The notes under the pieces: model-generated
The model's input: the letters and a program-made list of their open reading frames with translations, nothing else
What the model was told of the DNA's origin: nothing
Database searches by the model: none
In this document: piece after piece, positions 1 through 6,104 of the stretch
How positions within the stretch are numbered: position 1 is the first letter of the stretch
Layout of the letters: each line of letters opens with the position of its first letter
Translations under genes and position numbers: made by a program
Source: an uncultured Collinsella sp.
GTDB lineage: Bacteria; Actinomycetota; Coriobacteriia; Coriobacteriales; Coriobacteriaceae
DNA: 12,040 nucleotides
NCBI GenBank assembly: GCA_900551655.1
Contig: URWM01000024.1
Span: forward strand, 1-12,040
Reading direction: 5' to 3'

Positions 1-6
1 TGAGCA

Positions 7-159
7 GGACGGTTTGGGCGGGTCCCCGTACTTAGTTTCCAAAATCATTCCGCAGCGCGAAGGCCCCCGTTGTCAACGCTTCGAAGAAGCGAGACAACGG
101 GGGCCTTCATGCGCGAGGACGTTTTGGAAACTAAGTACGGGGACCCGCCCAAACCGTCC
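7..159. repeat. Nested long inverted repeat (foldback element) after the aldolase gene
   Basis: Positions 7-44 and 122-159 are exact reverse complements over 38 bases; the left arm begins GGACGGTTTGGGCGGGTCCC. Inside lies a second perfect 16-bp inverted repeat (59-74 with 93-108, beginning GAAGGCCCCCG), and inside that a 6-bp stem (77-82 with 86-91) around a GAA loop. The whole 153 bases can fold into one very long hairpin. It starts 24 bases after the stop codon of the minus-strand aldolase gene. No coding sequence or target-site duplication is visible, although only 6 bases of left flank are present. It could be a miniature inverted-repeat transposable element, a REP-like element, or an exaggerated terminator or mRNA-stabilising hairpin. 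The sequence shows the structure directly; its nature is inference. Confidence 0.9.
59..108 (-). terminator. Inner GC-rich hairpin, candidate terminator of the aldolase gene
   Basis: Perfect 16-bp stem (59-74 with 93-108) enclosing a further 6-bp stem with a GAA loop at 83-85. It lies 75 bases beyond the aldolase stop codon on the minus strand. The stem is strong, but neither side is followed by a clean run of T, so intrinsic termination is likely rather than certain. The hairpin may act equally on transcription arriving from the left of the window. Confidence 0.5.
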
Positions 160-183
160 GGTGGGATCGGAGTACCCTTGCTG

Positions 184-1041
184 TTACTCTGCTTTGCCCA
201 CAGAGTTGAGGTTGGTCATGCGGATCTTAACCAGCTCGGTGATCTCACGCATGCCCTCCTTGGCCGGCTTCTTGGGATCGAAGCAGGCAGGGTTCTCGGC
301 CATGTAGGCCATGAAGCCCTTGGTGTAGGCCTGACGCAGCTCGGTGGCGTAGTTGACCTTGCAGATGCCGTTCTTCACAGCCTCGGCGACCTGCTCATCA
401 GGCACACCGGAAGTGCCGTGCAGAACCAGCGGCACGTCGACAGCGTCGCGGATAGCCTTGACGACGGACTGCTCAATATGCGGCGTAGCGGTGTAGACAC
501 CGTGGCTGGTGCCGACGCCAATAGCGAGGGAGGTGCAGCCGGTGCGCTCGACGAACTCCTTGGCCTCGGCCGGATCGGTGTAGGGGCTCTCGCCCTCAAC
601 CGCGGGACCGTCGTCCTCCTTGCCGCCAACCTTACCGAGCTCAGCCTCGACGGGCACGCCCATGGCGCGGCCAGCGTCGGCGACGGACTTGGTCAGGGCG
701 ATGTTGTCCTCGAAGGACTCGTGCGAACCGTCGATCATGACGGAGGTGTAGCCCGTGCGGAAAGCCTGCATGCAGCGGTCATAGCCATCGCCGTGATCGA
801 GGTGCAGGGCGACGGGCACGGAAGCGCGCTCGGCGGCAGCCTTGACCATGCCGTAGAAGTAGTCCAGACCAGCGGTCTTGATGGTGCCCGGGGTGGTCTG
901 CATGATGACGGGGGACTTGGTCTCCTCGGCAGCAGCCAGAACGGCCATAACAAACTCGAGGTTCTCGACGTTGAACGCGCCGACGGCGTAATGACCGGCC
1001 TGAGCGTCCTTGAGCATCTTTTCGGTGGTAACAAGTGCCAT
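184..1041 (-). CDS. gatY: Class II aldolase, tagatose-1,6-bisphosphate type (GatY/KbaY family)
   Basis: Zinc-dependent cytoplasmic aldolase of 285 residues. It most likely cleaves tagatose-1,6-bisphosphate to dihydroxyacetone phosphate and glyceraldehyde-3-phosphate. HLDH at 80-83 gives the catalytic Asp82 and zinc ligand His83; VEAELGKVGG is at 131-140; GTSHG holds His180 and LHGTSG holds His208. These numbers coincide with E. coli GatY/KbaY as I recall them, and length and segments such as TDPAEAKEFVE fit that subfamily rather than the longer fructose-bisphosphate aldolases. The ATG at 1041 is preceded by GGAGAGGAG at good spacing; an upstream in-frame ATG at 1182 gives an extension without family character. 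The gene is divergent from a DeoR regulator. The partner GatZ/KbaZ is not in the window. With lacABC nearby, it is the obvious candidate for the last tagatose-6-phosphate pathway step; fructose-1,6-bisphosphate activity cannot be excluded. Confidence 0.9.
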   Translation of the reverse strand: MALVTTEKMLKDAQAGHYAVGAFNVENLEFVMAVLAAAEETKSPVIMQTTPGTIKTAGLDYFYGMVKAAAERASVPVALHLDHGDGYDRCMQAFRTGYTSVMIDGSHESFEDNIALTKSVADAGRAMGVPVEAELGKVGGKEDDGPAVEGESPYTDPAEAKEFVERTGCTSLAIGVGTSHGVYTATPHIEQSVVKAIRDAVDVPLVLHGTSGVPDEQVAEAVKNGICKVNYATELRQAYTKGFMAYMAENPACFDPKKPAKEGMREITELVKIRMTNLNSVGKAE

Positions 1042-1375
1042 GAGCGTTTGCTCCTCTCCCTCGCCCGCATCTGGACATCGGGCGTACGTGTCCGCAAGGC
1101 GTTTTACCTTGCGTTTTGCTGCGCTCATTGTATGAAATTCAGCGGCTTTGCATGTGCGAGATATTGAGCCCATGCAGGTCAATACAGTCGTTTTTGAAAA
1201 GTAAACGGAAGGAATTGGAGCCGAGTGGGCGTATTCGATATTGAATTTTGGGCGTTCAGCGTCTTTCTTTTATAGAAAAGATAAGTAATCGAAAGGCGTT
1301 TTCTTACTCAAAAAGAAAATGAACGAAAATGGACTCAACACAATTCCTGCAAATAATGCCGAGAATGGAGCAAGC
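1042..1375. promoter_or_regulatory. Divergent promoter region between the aldolase and the DeoR regulator
   Basis: 334 bases without a convincing gene, much more AT-rich on the regulator side than the flanking genes. It must hold both promoters. Short symmetric AT-rich elements are visible: TCTTTT-ATAG-AAAAGA at 1266-1281 and CGTTT...AAACG at 1189-1207, the latter containing TTTTTGAAAA. A weak promoter for the DeoR gene could be TTGGGC (1248-1253) and TATAGA (1271-1276) with a 17-base spacer. I could not assign a convincing -35/-10 pair for the aldolase. DeoR-family proteins usually bind such AT-rich repeats, so autoregulation and control of the aldolase are likely but unproven. Confidence 0.5.
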
Positions 1376-2179
1376 ATGGCCCAAGCCACCAACCGTGCTT
1401 TTGCCGACGAACGCCGTACCGCCATTATGGAAATGCTCGAGCATAATGCCTCGGTGCAGGTAGCAGAAATCGCCCAGACCTTTGGCGTGTCCTCCGTCAC
1501 CGCCCGCGCCGACCTGGACGCGCTCGCCGAAGCAGGCAAGCTGCGCCGCACGCACGGCGGTGCCGTATCACTCCACAAACGTCTGACCGTCTCCACGCAG
1601 GATCGCCGCATCAATGTCAACGTCGCCGCCAAGCAGGCCATCGCGCAAAGCGCCATCGAGCTCGTCGGCAATGGCGACACGCTGCTTGTCGACTCGGGCA
1701 CCACGGCGCTCGAGTTCGTCCGGCTCCTCGATCAGCGCGACGGCATCACCGTCATCACGGCCGACATTACCATCGCCGATTATATCGACGAGAGCATGCC
1801 CTCGGTCGATGTCGTCATGCTGGGTGGGGCACTGCGCAAAGGTCATCGCTATCTGTACGGTCCACTTACCATGCAGGCGCTCCAAATGGTCCACGCCGAC
1901 CTTGCCGTCATGTGTCCCGGCGCTTTTGTCCCCCGCTGCGGCTTTACGACCGACTTTCCCCAAATGGCCGAGACCAAAACGGCTATGATCGCCGCGGCCC
2001 ATCAAAACGTCGCCCTCATGGACGCCAGCAAGGTTAACGGACGCGGCATGTACCGCTTTGCCGAGCTTGCCGATGTCGACTCCATCGTGATGGACCGTGA
2101 CCCCGACCATGCCGTCGCCACCTCGATCGCCGAGGCCACTGACAGCTCACGTCCAGCCCTCGTCATCGCCGGCGCTTAA
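1376..2179 (+). CDS. DeoR/GlpR-family transcriptional regulator
   Basis: A 267-residue repressor-type protein. Residues about 12-63 form a winged helix-turn-helix with the family signature: VAEIAQTFGVSSVTARADL as recognition region, then LRRTHGGA. The C-terminal part is a phosphosugar-sensing domain: LLVDSGTTALEF, MLGGALRKG and a GFTTDFPQMAETK segment typical of the family. I chose the ATG at 1376 because GGAG lies five bases upstream and the helix-turn-helix then starts at the usual distance. An ATG at 1319 would add 19 residues of non-family sequence with a poor ribosome site. It is divergent from the tagatose-type aldolase. In streptococci, lactococci and staphylococci a DeoR-family LacR responding to tagatose-6-phosphate controls lacABCD, so this may be the LacR equivalent. 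That role is inferred from context. Confidence 0.88.
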   Translation: MAQATNRAFADERRTAIMEMLEHNASVQVAEIAQTFGVSSVTARADLDALAEAGKLRRTHGGAVSLHKRLTVSTQDRRINVNVAAKQAIAQSAIELVGNGDTLLVDSGTTALEFVRLLDQRDGITVITADITIADYIDESMPSVDVVMLGGALRKGHRYLYGPLTMQALQMVHADLAVMCPGAFVPRCGFTTDFPQMAETKTAMIAAAHQNVALMDASKVNGRGMYRFAELADVDSIVMDRDPDHAVATSIAEATDSSRPALVIAGA

Positions 2180-2184
2180 ACAAA

Positions 2185-2215
2185 AACCACCACAAAGGTC
2201 TCCTTTGTGGTGGTT
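2185..2215. terminator. Bidirectional terminator between convergent genes
   Basis: A perfect 14-bp stem (AACCACCACAAAGG at 2185-2198 with its complement at 2202-2215) around a TCT loop. It lies six bases after the DeoR stop codon and 23 bases before the end of the convergent fprA gene. The A-rich stretch at 2182-2186 becomes a run of T on the minus strand, so it is a canonical intrinsic terminator for fprA. On the plus strand only two T end the stem, so termination of the DeoR transcript may be weaker. Confidence 0.8.
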
Positions 2216-2238
2216 GAGCATCAGAAGTGAATGTGTCG

Positions 2239-3399
2239 CTACTTGGACAGCTCGTCGGCGAGAACCTCGATCTGAGCGCGCGAGGCGTCGTTGAGCGAGC
2301 CCAGCACGGTCACCTTGTTCTGCGCCAGGGTGATGTCCTTCATACCCTCGAGCTCCTTAGTCATAACCTTGGCAGCGGTGGGCGCCCAGGAGCCGGCCTC
2401 GACGAGCGCCACGGTGCGGTTCTGGTAGGCATGCTCGGCGAGCGTGTGGATAAAGGTGCTCATGAACGGGAAGATCTCGCCCTGATAGGTGATGGAGGCG
2501 AGCACCAGACGGTCATAGCGGAACGCATCCTCAACGGCCTCGGCCATGTCGTCGCGAGCCAAGTCAAAGACGGAAACCTTCTGGCCGCGGGCCTCGAGCG
2601 CAGATGCAAGCTCCTCAACGGCGGCCTTCAGATGGCCGTACACGCTCGCATAGGCAATCGTGATGCCCTCGTCCTCGGGCTGATAGCTCGACCAGGTGTT
2701 GTAGGTGTCGAGGTAATAGCCCAGATTCTCGGTCAGTACGGGGCCGTGGAGCGGGCAGATGATCTGGATGTCCAGGTCGGCGGCCTTCTTGAGCACGGCC
2801 TGCACGAACTTGCCGAACTTACCGACGATGCCAAAGTAGTAGCGGCGCGCCTCGCACGCCCAGCCCTCGGGATCCTCGATGTCGTTGGCGCCGAACTTGC
2901 CAAAGCCGTCGGCACTAAAGAGCACCTTGTCGGTAGACTCGTAGGAGAAGATTACCTCGGGCCAGTGCACGTTGGGGGCGCCGACAAACGTTAGGCTGTG
3001 GCCACCCAGGTCGAGCACGTCGCCCTCTTTGACGACCATCTTGCGCTCGGGGTAGTCGGTGCCAAAGTAGTTGACCATCATGCGGAAGGCGCCCATGCTG
3101 GCCACAATCTGTGCCTGGGGATAGCGCTCCATAAAGGCGGCGATACCGGCGGAGTGATCGGGCTCCATGTGATGGACGACCAGGTAGTCGGGCGTACGGC
3201 CGTCAAGCGCGGCCTCGAGGTTGCCGAGCCACTCGTCAACAAAACCGCCGTCGACTGAATCGGCGACAGCGATCTTTTCGCCCAAGATAACGTAGCTGTT
3301 GTATGCCATACCGTTCTCGGACACGTCGTACTGGCCCTCGAACAGGTCAATGTCGTGATCGTCGACACCGATGTAGCGGATATCCTTGGTGATCTCCAT
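2239..3399 (-). CDS. fprA: Flavodiiron protein (A-type flavoprotein, O2/NO reductase)
   Basis: 386-residue cytoplasmic flavodiiron protein. The family reduces O2 to water and/or NO to N2O using a di-iron centre and FMN, protecting anaerobes. The N-terminal metallo-beta-lactamase-like domain (about 1-245) has all expected iron ligands: HHMEPDH gives His77, Glu79, Asp81 and His82; then His145 in NVHWPE, Asp164 in FSADGFG and His218 in CPLHGP. The C-terminal flavodoxin-like domain starts at about 247 with ITIAYASVYGH. No rubredoxin or NADH-oxidoreductase domain is fused, so an external electron donor is needed; none is adjacent. The ATG at 3399 has AGGAGG nine bases upstream, which rules out the ORF extension to 3462. 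It lies 129 bases downstream of the LacI-type gene on the same strand but probably has its own promoter. No link to galactose metabolism is apparent. Confidence 0.93.
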   Translation of the reverse strand: MEITKDIRYIGVDDHDIDLFEGQYDVSENGMAYNSYVILGEKIAVADSVDGGFVDEWLGNLEAALDGRTPDYLVVHHMEPDHSAGIAAFMERYPQAQIVASMGAFRMMVNYFGTDYPERKMVVKEGDVLDLGGHSLTFVGAPNVHWPEVIFSYESTDKVLFSADGFGKFGANDIEDPEGWACEARRYYFGIVGKFGKFVQAVLKKAADLDIQIICPLHGPVLTENLGYYLDTYNTWSSYQPEDEGITIAYASVYGHLKAAVEELASALEARGQKVSVFDLARDDMAEAVEDAFRYDRLVLASITYQGEIFPFMSTFIHTLAEHAYQNRTVALVEAGSWAPTAAKVMTKELEGMKDITLAQNKVTVLGSLNDASRAQIEVLADELSK

Positions 3400-3436
3400 C
3401 AGGCAAAGCCTCCTAGATAGACAAAAGAACCCGTCT

Positions 3437-3442
3437 ATCATA
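3437..3442 (-). promoter_or_regulatory. Candidate extended -10 promoter of fprA
   Basis: On the minus strand the sequence TGTTATGAT gives an extended -10 (TG, one base, TATGAT) whose hexamer matches TATAAT in five of six positions. It is 38 bases upstream of the fprA start codon. No good -35 is seen at 17 bases (GCCGTG), which is acceptable for an extended -10 promoter. A 7-bp inverted repeat, GATAGAC (3416-3422) with GTCTATC (3433-3439), spans the expected transcription start and could be an operator or a 5' hairpin close to the ribosome site. Confidence 0.45.
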
Positions 3443-3528
3443 ACACTCGCCTTCATAGCCACGGCTATCCGTCAGCATCCTTACCGATTGTAATTGAGGC
3501 GGAATATACTGCCGTTGACCTGCACAAA

Positions 3529-4560
3529 CTATGCGCGCAGCATCGCTGTGCTATGTCGAATGATGAGCTGGCCGGGAATACGAATGGCAACGGTTTTGCC
3601 CGCCGTACCCGCCTCGGGAACCGCATGCTCGAATACCTCGCGTCCGCGCTGATGTAGATCGAATCGCACGGTCGTGAGCTCGTTGTGTGCTACAAAATCA
3701 TCGAGCGAATCATCGACGCCCACCACGCTCACGTCCTCGGGCACGCGCAGGCCGCTATCACGCAGCGCGGCAATCGCGCCATTTGCCATCTGATCGTTTG
3801 CCGCGTAAATCGCCGTCATACTGCGGTCATGCTCGGCCAGGTACCTGCCGGCTTCGTAACCGCTGTTGGCAGACCAGTCGCCCTCGAGCGGCTCAGCCGG
3901 CTCGATGTGTTTACGCTCGAGTGCATCCTGCCAACCGGCGCGACGAAATTGCTCGTCGACCGAGAACGACGGGCCGCCAATATAGCGAATTTGCTCGTGA
4001 CCCAGCTCAAACAGGTGATCCATAAGCAAGAGCGAGCAGCCGTAATGATCGGAGTCGACCGTGGTCACCCGCGGGTGCGCGTACATGGTAACGATGACCG
4101 TGCCAATGCCCGGCAGTGGATCAAACGTCTCAAAATCGGGCGCCATGCGGCTCATGCCGATGATAATGCCGTCCACGGGCAGCGCTGCCATACGACGCGT
4201 TGCCTCGGCAAGCGAAAACTCCTCGGTCTTGGACATCTCGACCAGCGTGATGGCGCAATTATGCTCGCGAGCAGCGCTGGCGATGCCGTCGATCATTGAG
4301 AGGTTGCCAAACTTGGTGACATCGTTGATGCATAGGCCGACCGAATGGTAACGGCCGTCGCGCAGCGAGCGACCGGCATAACTCGGACGAAAGCCGAGCT
4401 CTTGCATAGCAGCCTGCACGCGCTGGCGCGTCTGCTCGTTAACGTTGGGCAAGCCGTTGGCGACGCGCGAAACCGTCTGCTGCGAAACGCCGGCAGCGCG
4501 GGCGACGTCAGCCATGGAGACCGGACGCGAACTGGTATCGTTGGACGGGCGCCTTGCCAC
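3529..4560 (-). CDS. LacI/GalR-family transcriptional regulator
   Basis: 343-residue repressor-type protein. The N-terminal helix-turn-helix is clear at about 14-38 (VSMADVARAAGVSQQTVSRV), followed by the hinge ELGFRPSYAGRSL at about 54-66. A periplasmic-binding-protein-like sugar domain fills the rest; it includes VDGIIIG, a DQMANGAIAALRDSG stretch and VPEDVSVVGVDDS near the end, as in GalR/PurR-like members. The start is a GTG at 4560, read on the minus strand, with AAGGTGA a few bases upstream; no better in-frame ATG lies upstream, and this start places the helix-turn-helix correctly. It is divergent from galK-galT, and the shared intergenic region contains three copies of a probable operator. 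Control of galKT and of itself is the natural inference; the effector may be galactose or a derivative. Confidence 0.92.
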   Translation of the reverse strand: MARRPSNDTSSRPVSMADVARAAGVSQQTVSRVANGLPNVNEQTRQRVQAAMQELGFRPSYAGRSLRDGRYHSVGLCINDVTKFGNLSMIDGIASAAREHNCAITLVEMSKTEEFSLAEATRRMAALPVDGIIIGMSRMAPDFETFDPLPGIGTVIVTMYAHPRVTTVDSDHYGCSLLLMDHLFELGHEQIRYIGGPSFSVDEQFRRAGWQDALERKHIEPAEPLEGDWSANSGYEAGRYLAEHDRSMTAIYAANDQMANGAIAALRDSGLRVPEDVSVVGVDDSLDDFVAHNELTTVRFDLHQRGREVFEHAVPEAGTAGKTVAIRIPGQLIIRHSTAMLRA

Positions 4561-4653
4561 AGGATCACCTTCACCCTTGCGAGATCTGAATAGCGTGAAT
4601 GCCGGCCCGGGCAGGAGTTTAGCCCGCGCCGAGGCCCGCTATCGTCGGACGCA

Positions 4654-4666
4654 TGTTAACGTACTC
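4654..4666 (+). promoter_or_regulatory. Probable LacI-family operator O1
   Basis: TGTTAACGTACTC, identical over 13 bases to the core of the two sites nearer galK and in the same orientation as O3. It lies 94 bases upstream of the LacI-type start codon and is best placed for autoregulation. The site has the central CG and loosely symmetric flanks (TGTTAAC / GTACTC) expected of LacI-family operators. Confidence 0.65.
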
Positions 4667-4772
4667 TACTTTTTCAATCCGCATCTCTTCTGCTTTATAA
4701 GTCCATACGGCAATACCGTTCACGGCTGAATTTCTACCGATTACCAGATTCTCAAAAAGTGACAAGAGTTGT

Positions 4773-4790
4773 GTTATGAGTACGTTAACA
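4773..4790 (-). promoter_or_regulatory. Probable LacI-family operator O2
   Basis: GTTATGAGTACGTTAACA is the exact reverse complement of the 18-base site at 4841-4858 and shares a 13-base core with the site at 4654-4666. It overlaps the best candidate -10 of galK, a position suited to repression. Confidence 0.72.
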
Positions 4791-4840
4791 TAGCCCGTAA
4801 CGTGCGGCATCGTGAACACTTGGTTCATGCCGCTTCAAGT

Positions 4841-4858
4841 TGTTAACGTACTCATAAC
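4841..4858 (+). promoter_or_regulatory. Probable LacI-family operator O3
   Basis: TGTTAACGTACTCATAAC, 40 bases upstream of the galK ATG, is the exact reverse complement of O2. Centre-to-centre spacing to O2 is 68 bases, so looping or cooperative binding by a tetrameric or paired dimeric repressor is possible. Confidence 0.72.
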
Positions 4859-4898
4859 GGCGCAAAACTTACCCGTACGTGCCAAGGAAAGGACTCCG

Positions 4899-6104
4899 AT
4901 GACCACCCCCGACGAAAAGACACTCGCCACGCTCACCAAGCTGTTTGAGGAGGAGTTTGGGCCCATCGGCGATCGCCAGGTGCTCTATGTGCACGCGCCC
5001 GGCCGCTCCGAGATCAGTGGCAACCACACCGACCACGAGGGCGGCCACGTTATCGCCGGCTCGCTCGATGTCGCCGTTGACGGCATCGCCGTGGCAACCG
5101 ACTCCAACAAGATTCGCGTCGCCGACGAGGGCTATCCCACGTTTGAGATCACGCTCGACACGCTGGGTATTCAAGAGTCCGAGAAGGGCACGTCTGCGAG
5201 CCTCGTCCGCGGCATGGCCCACGAAATCGCTGCTCTGGGCGTTGAGCCCCAGGGCTTCGACTTCGCCTTCACCTGCTCTGTCCCCTCGGGCGGCGGCCTT
5301 TCGAGCTCTGCTGCTGTCGAGGCGGCATACGGTCGCGCCATGGAAACCCTCTGGGACGCACCCGCCATCGAGCCCGTCACGCTCGCTCAGATGAGCCAGC
5401 GCACCGAGAACAACTATTACGGCAAGCCCTGCGGTCTGATGGACCAGGCTGCCGTTTGCTTGGGCGGACTCGCCTACATGGACTTTGAGGATCAGGCCCA
5501 GCCCAAGACCCAGAAGCTCGAACTCAACTTTGAGGATCACGGTTATGCGCTTGTGCTCGTTAAAGTGGGCACCGACCACGTGGCCGCCACCGACGACTAC
5601 GCCGCCGTTCCGCGCGAGATGCAGGACGTCGCCGCCGAGTTTGGTAAGGCACGCCTGTGCGAGGTAAACGTTGCCGACTTTGACGCCAAGCTCCCCGAGC
5701 TGCGTGCCAAGCTGGGCGACCGTGCCTGCCTGCGCGCCGTTCACTACTGGTACGAGAACGGTCTGGTCGACAAGCGCTGGGCAGCTCTGAACGCCGGCGA
5801 CATTGACCAGTTCCTAGTCCTGACGCGCGAGTCCGGCGCCAGCTCCGCCATGTACCTGCAGAATGTTGTTGCCAAACTGGGTGCCGAGCAGCCTTCCATG
5901 TACGCACTTGCTCTTGCCGAGCATGTGCTCGACGGCCGTGGCGCCGTTCGTATTCACGGCGGCGGCTTTGGCGGTACCATCCAGGCCTTCGTGCCGCTCG
6001 ATCTGGTCGACACCTTCATTGCCAAGATGAACGGCTGGCTGGGCGAGGGCTCTGCCCGCCACTACGCGATTTCTGACAAGGGGGCTTACGCGGCATGGCT
6101 GTAA
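4899..6104 (+). CDS. galK: Galactokinase
   Basis: 401-residue cytoplasmic GHMP-family kinase that phosphorylates galactose to galactose-1-phosphate, the entry step of the Leloir pathway. Motif 1 is PGRSEISGNHTDHEGG at 34-49. This differs from the E. coli-like form (PGRVNLIGEHTDY) but keeps the HTD core. The GHMP ATP-binding motif SVPSGGGLSSSAAVE is at 127-141, GLMDQ holds the probable catalytic Asp182, and motif 3 HGGGFGG is at 353-359. I chose the ATG at 4899 because AAAGGA lies just upstream and the protein then starts like its relatives; the frame is open back to 4812 but that part covers operator O3. It overlaps galT and forms an operon with it. The divergent LacI-type protein probably controls it. 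Confidence 0.95.
   Translation: MTTPDEKTLATLTKLFEEEFGPIGDRQVLYVHAPGRSEISGNHTDHEGGHVIAGSLDVAVDGIAVATDSNKIRVADEGYPTFEITLDTLGIQESEKGTSASLVRGMAHEIAALGVEPQGFDFAFTCSVPSGGGLSSSAAVEAAYGRAMETLWDAPAIEPVTLAQMSQRTENNYYGKPCGLMDQAAVCLGGLAYMDFEDQAQPKTQKLELNFEDHGYALVLVKVGTDHVAATDDYAAVPREMQDVAAEFGKARLCEVNVADFDAKLPELRAKLGDRACLRAVHYWYENGLVDKRWAALNAGDIDQFLVLTRESGASSAMYLQNVVAKLGAEQPSMYALALAEHVLDGRGAVRIHGGGFGGTIQAFVPLDLVDTFIAKMNGWLGEGSARHYAISDKGAYAAWL

Larger units (their letters stand above)
4561..4898. promoter_or_regulatory. Divergent control region between the LacI-type gene and galKT
   Basis: 338 bases without a credible gene. It holds three operator-like sites (4654-4666, 4773-4790, 4841-4858) annotated separately. 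A possible galK -10 is TGTTATGAG at 4772-4780, which would overlap the second operator, but no good -35 fits. On the minus strand TATAAA (4694-4699) could be a -10 for the regulator, again with a poor -35. The ribosome site of galK is AAAGGA at about 4888-4893. Confidence 0.6.

Noticed and set aside
7..159. Left part of an insertion sequence with a transposase
   Set aside because: Both inverted arms are complete within 153 bases and no transposase coding sequence is present, so at most it is a non-autonomous element.
70..1167. Long open frame (365 codons) on the plus strand opposite the aldolase gene
   Set aside because: It is the antisense shadow of a gene with clear motifs, arises from the high-GC codon bias, and its translation is low-complexity and resembles no family.
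2227..2994. Open frame of 255 codons opposite fprA
   Set aside because: Antisense of a well-supported gene with all metal ligands; no ribosome site or family motif of its own.
4435..4447. A further TTAACGTT sequence resembling the LacI operator core, inside the regulator gene
   Set aside because: It matches only about eight bases, encodes the conserved Val-Asn region after the helix-turn-helix, and is most likely chance, though an internal operator cannot be fully excluded.
4619..4828. Small open frame in the LacI-galK divergent region
   Set aside because: It overlaps the operator sites, has no ribosome site and no recognisable character.
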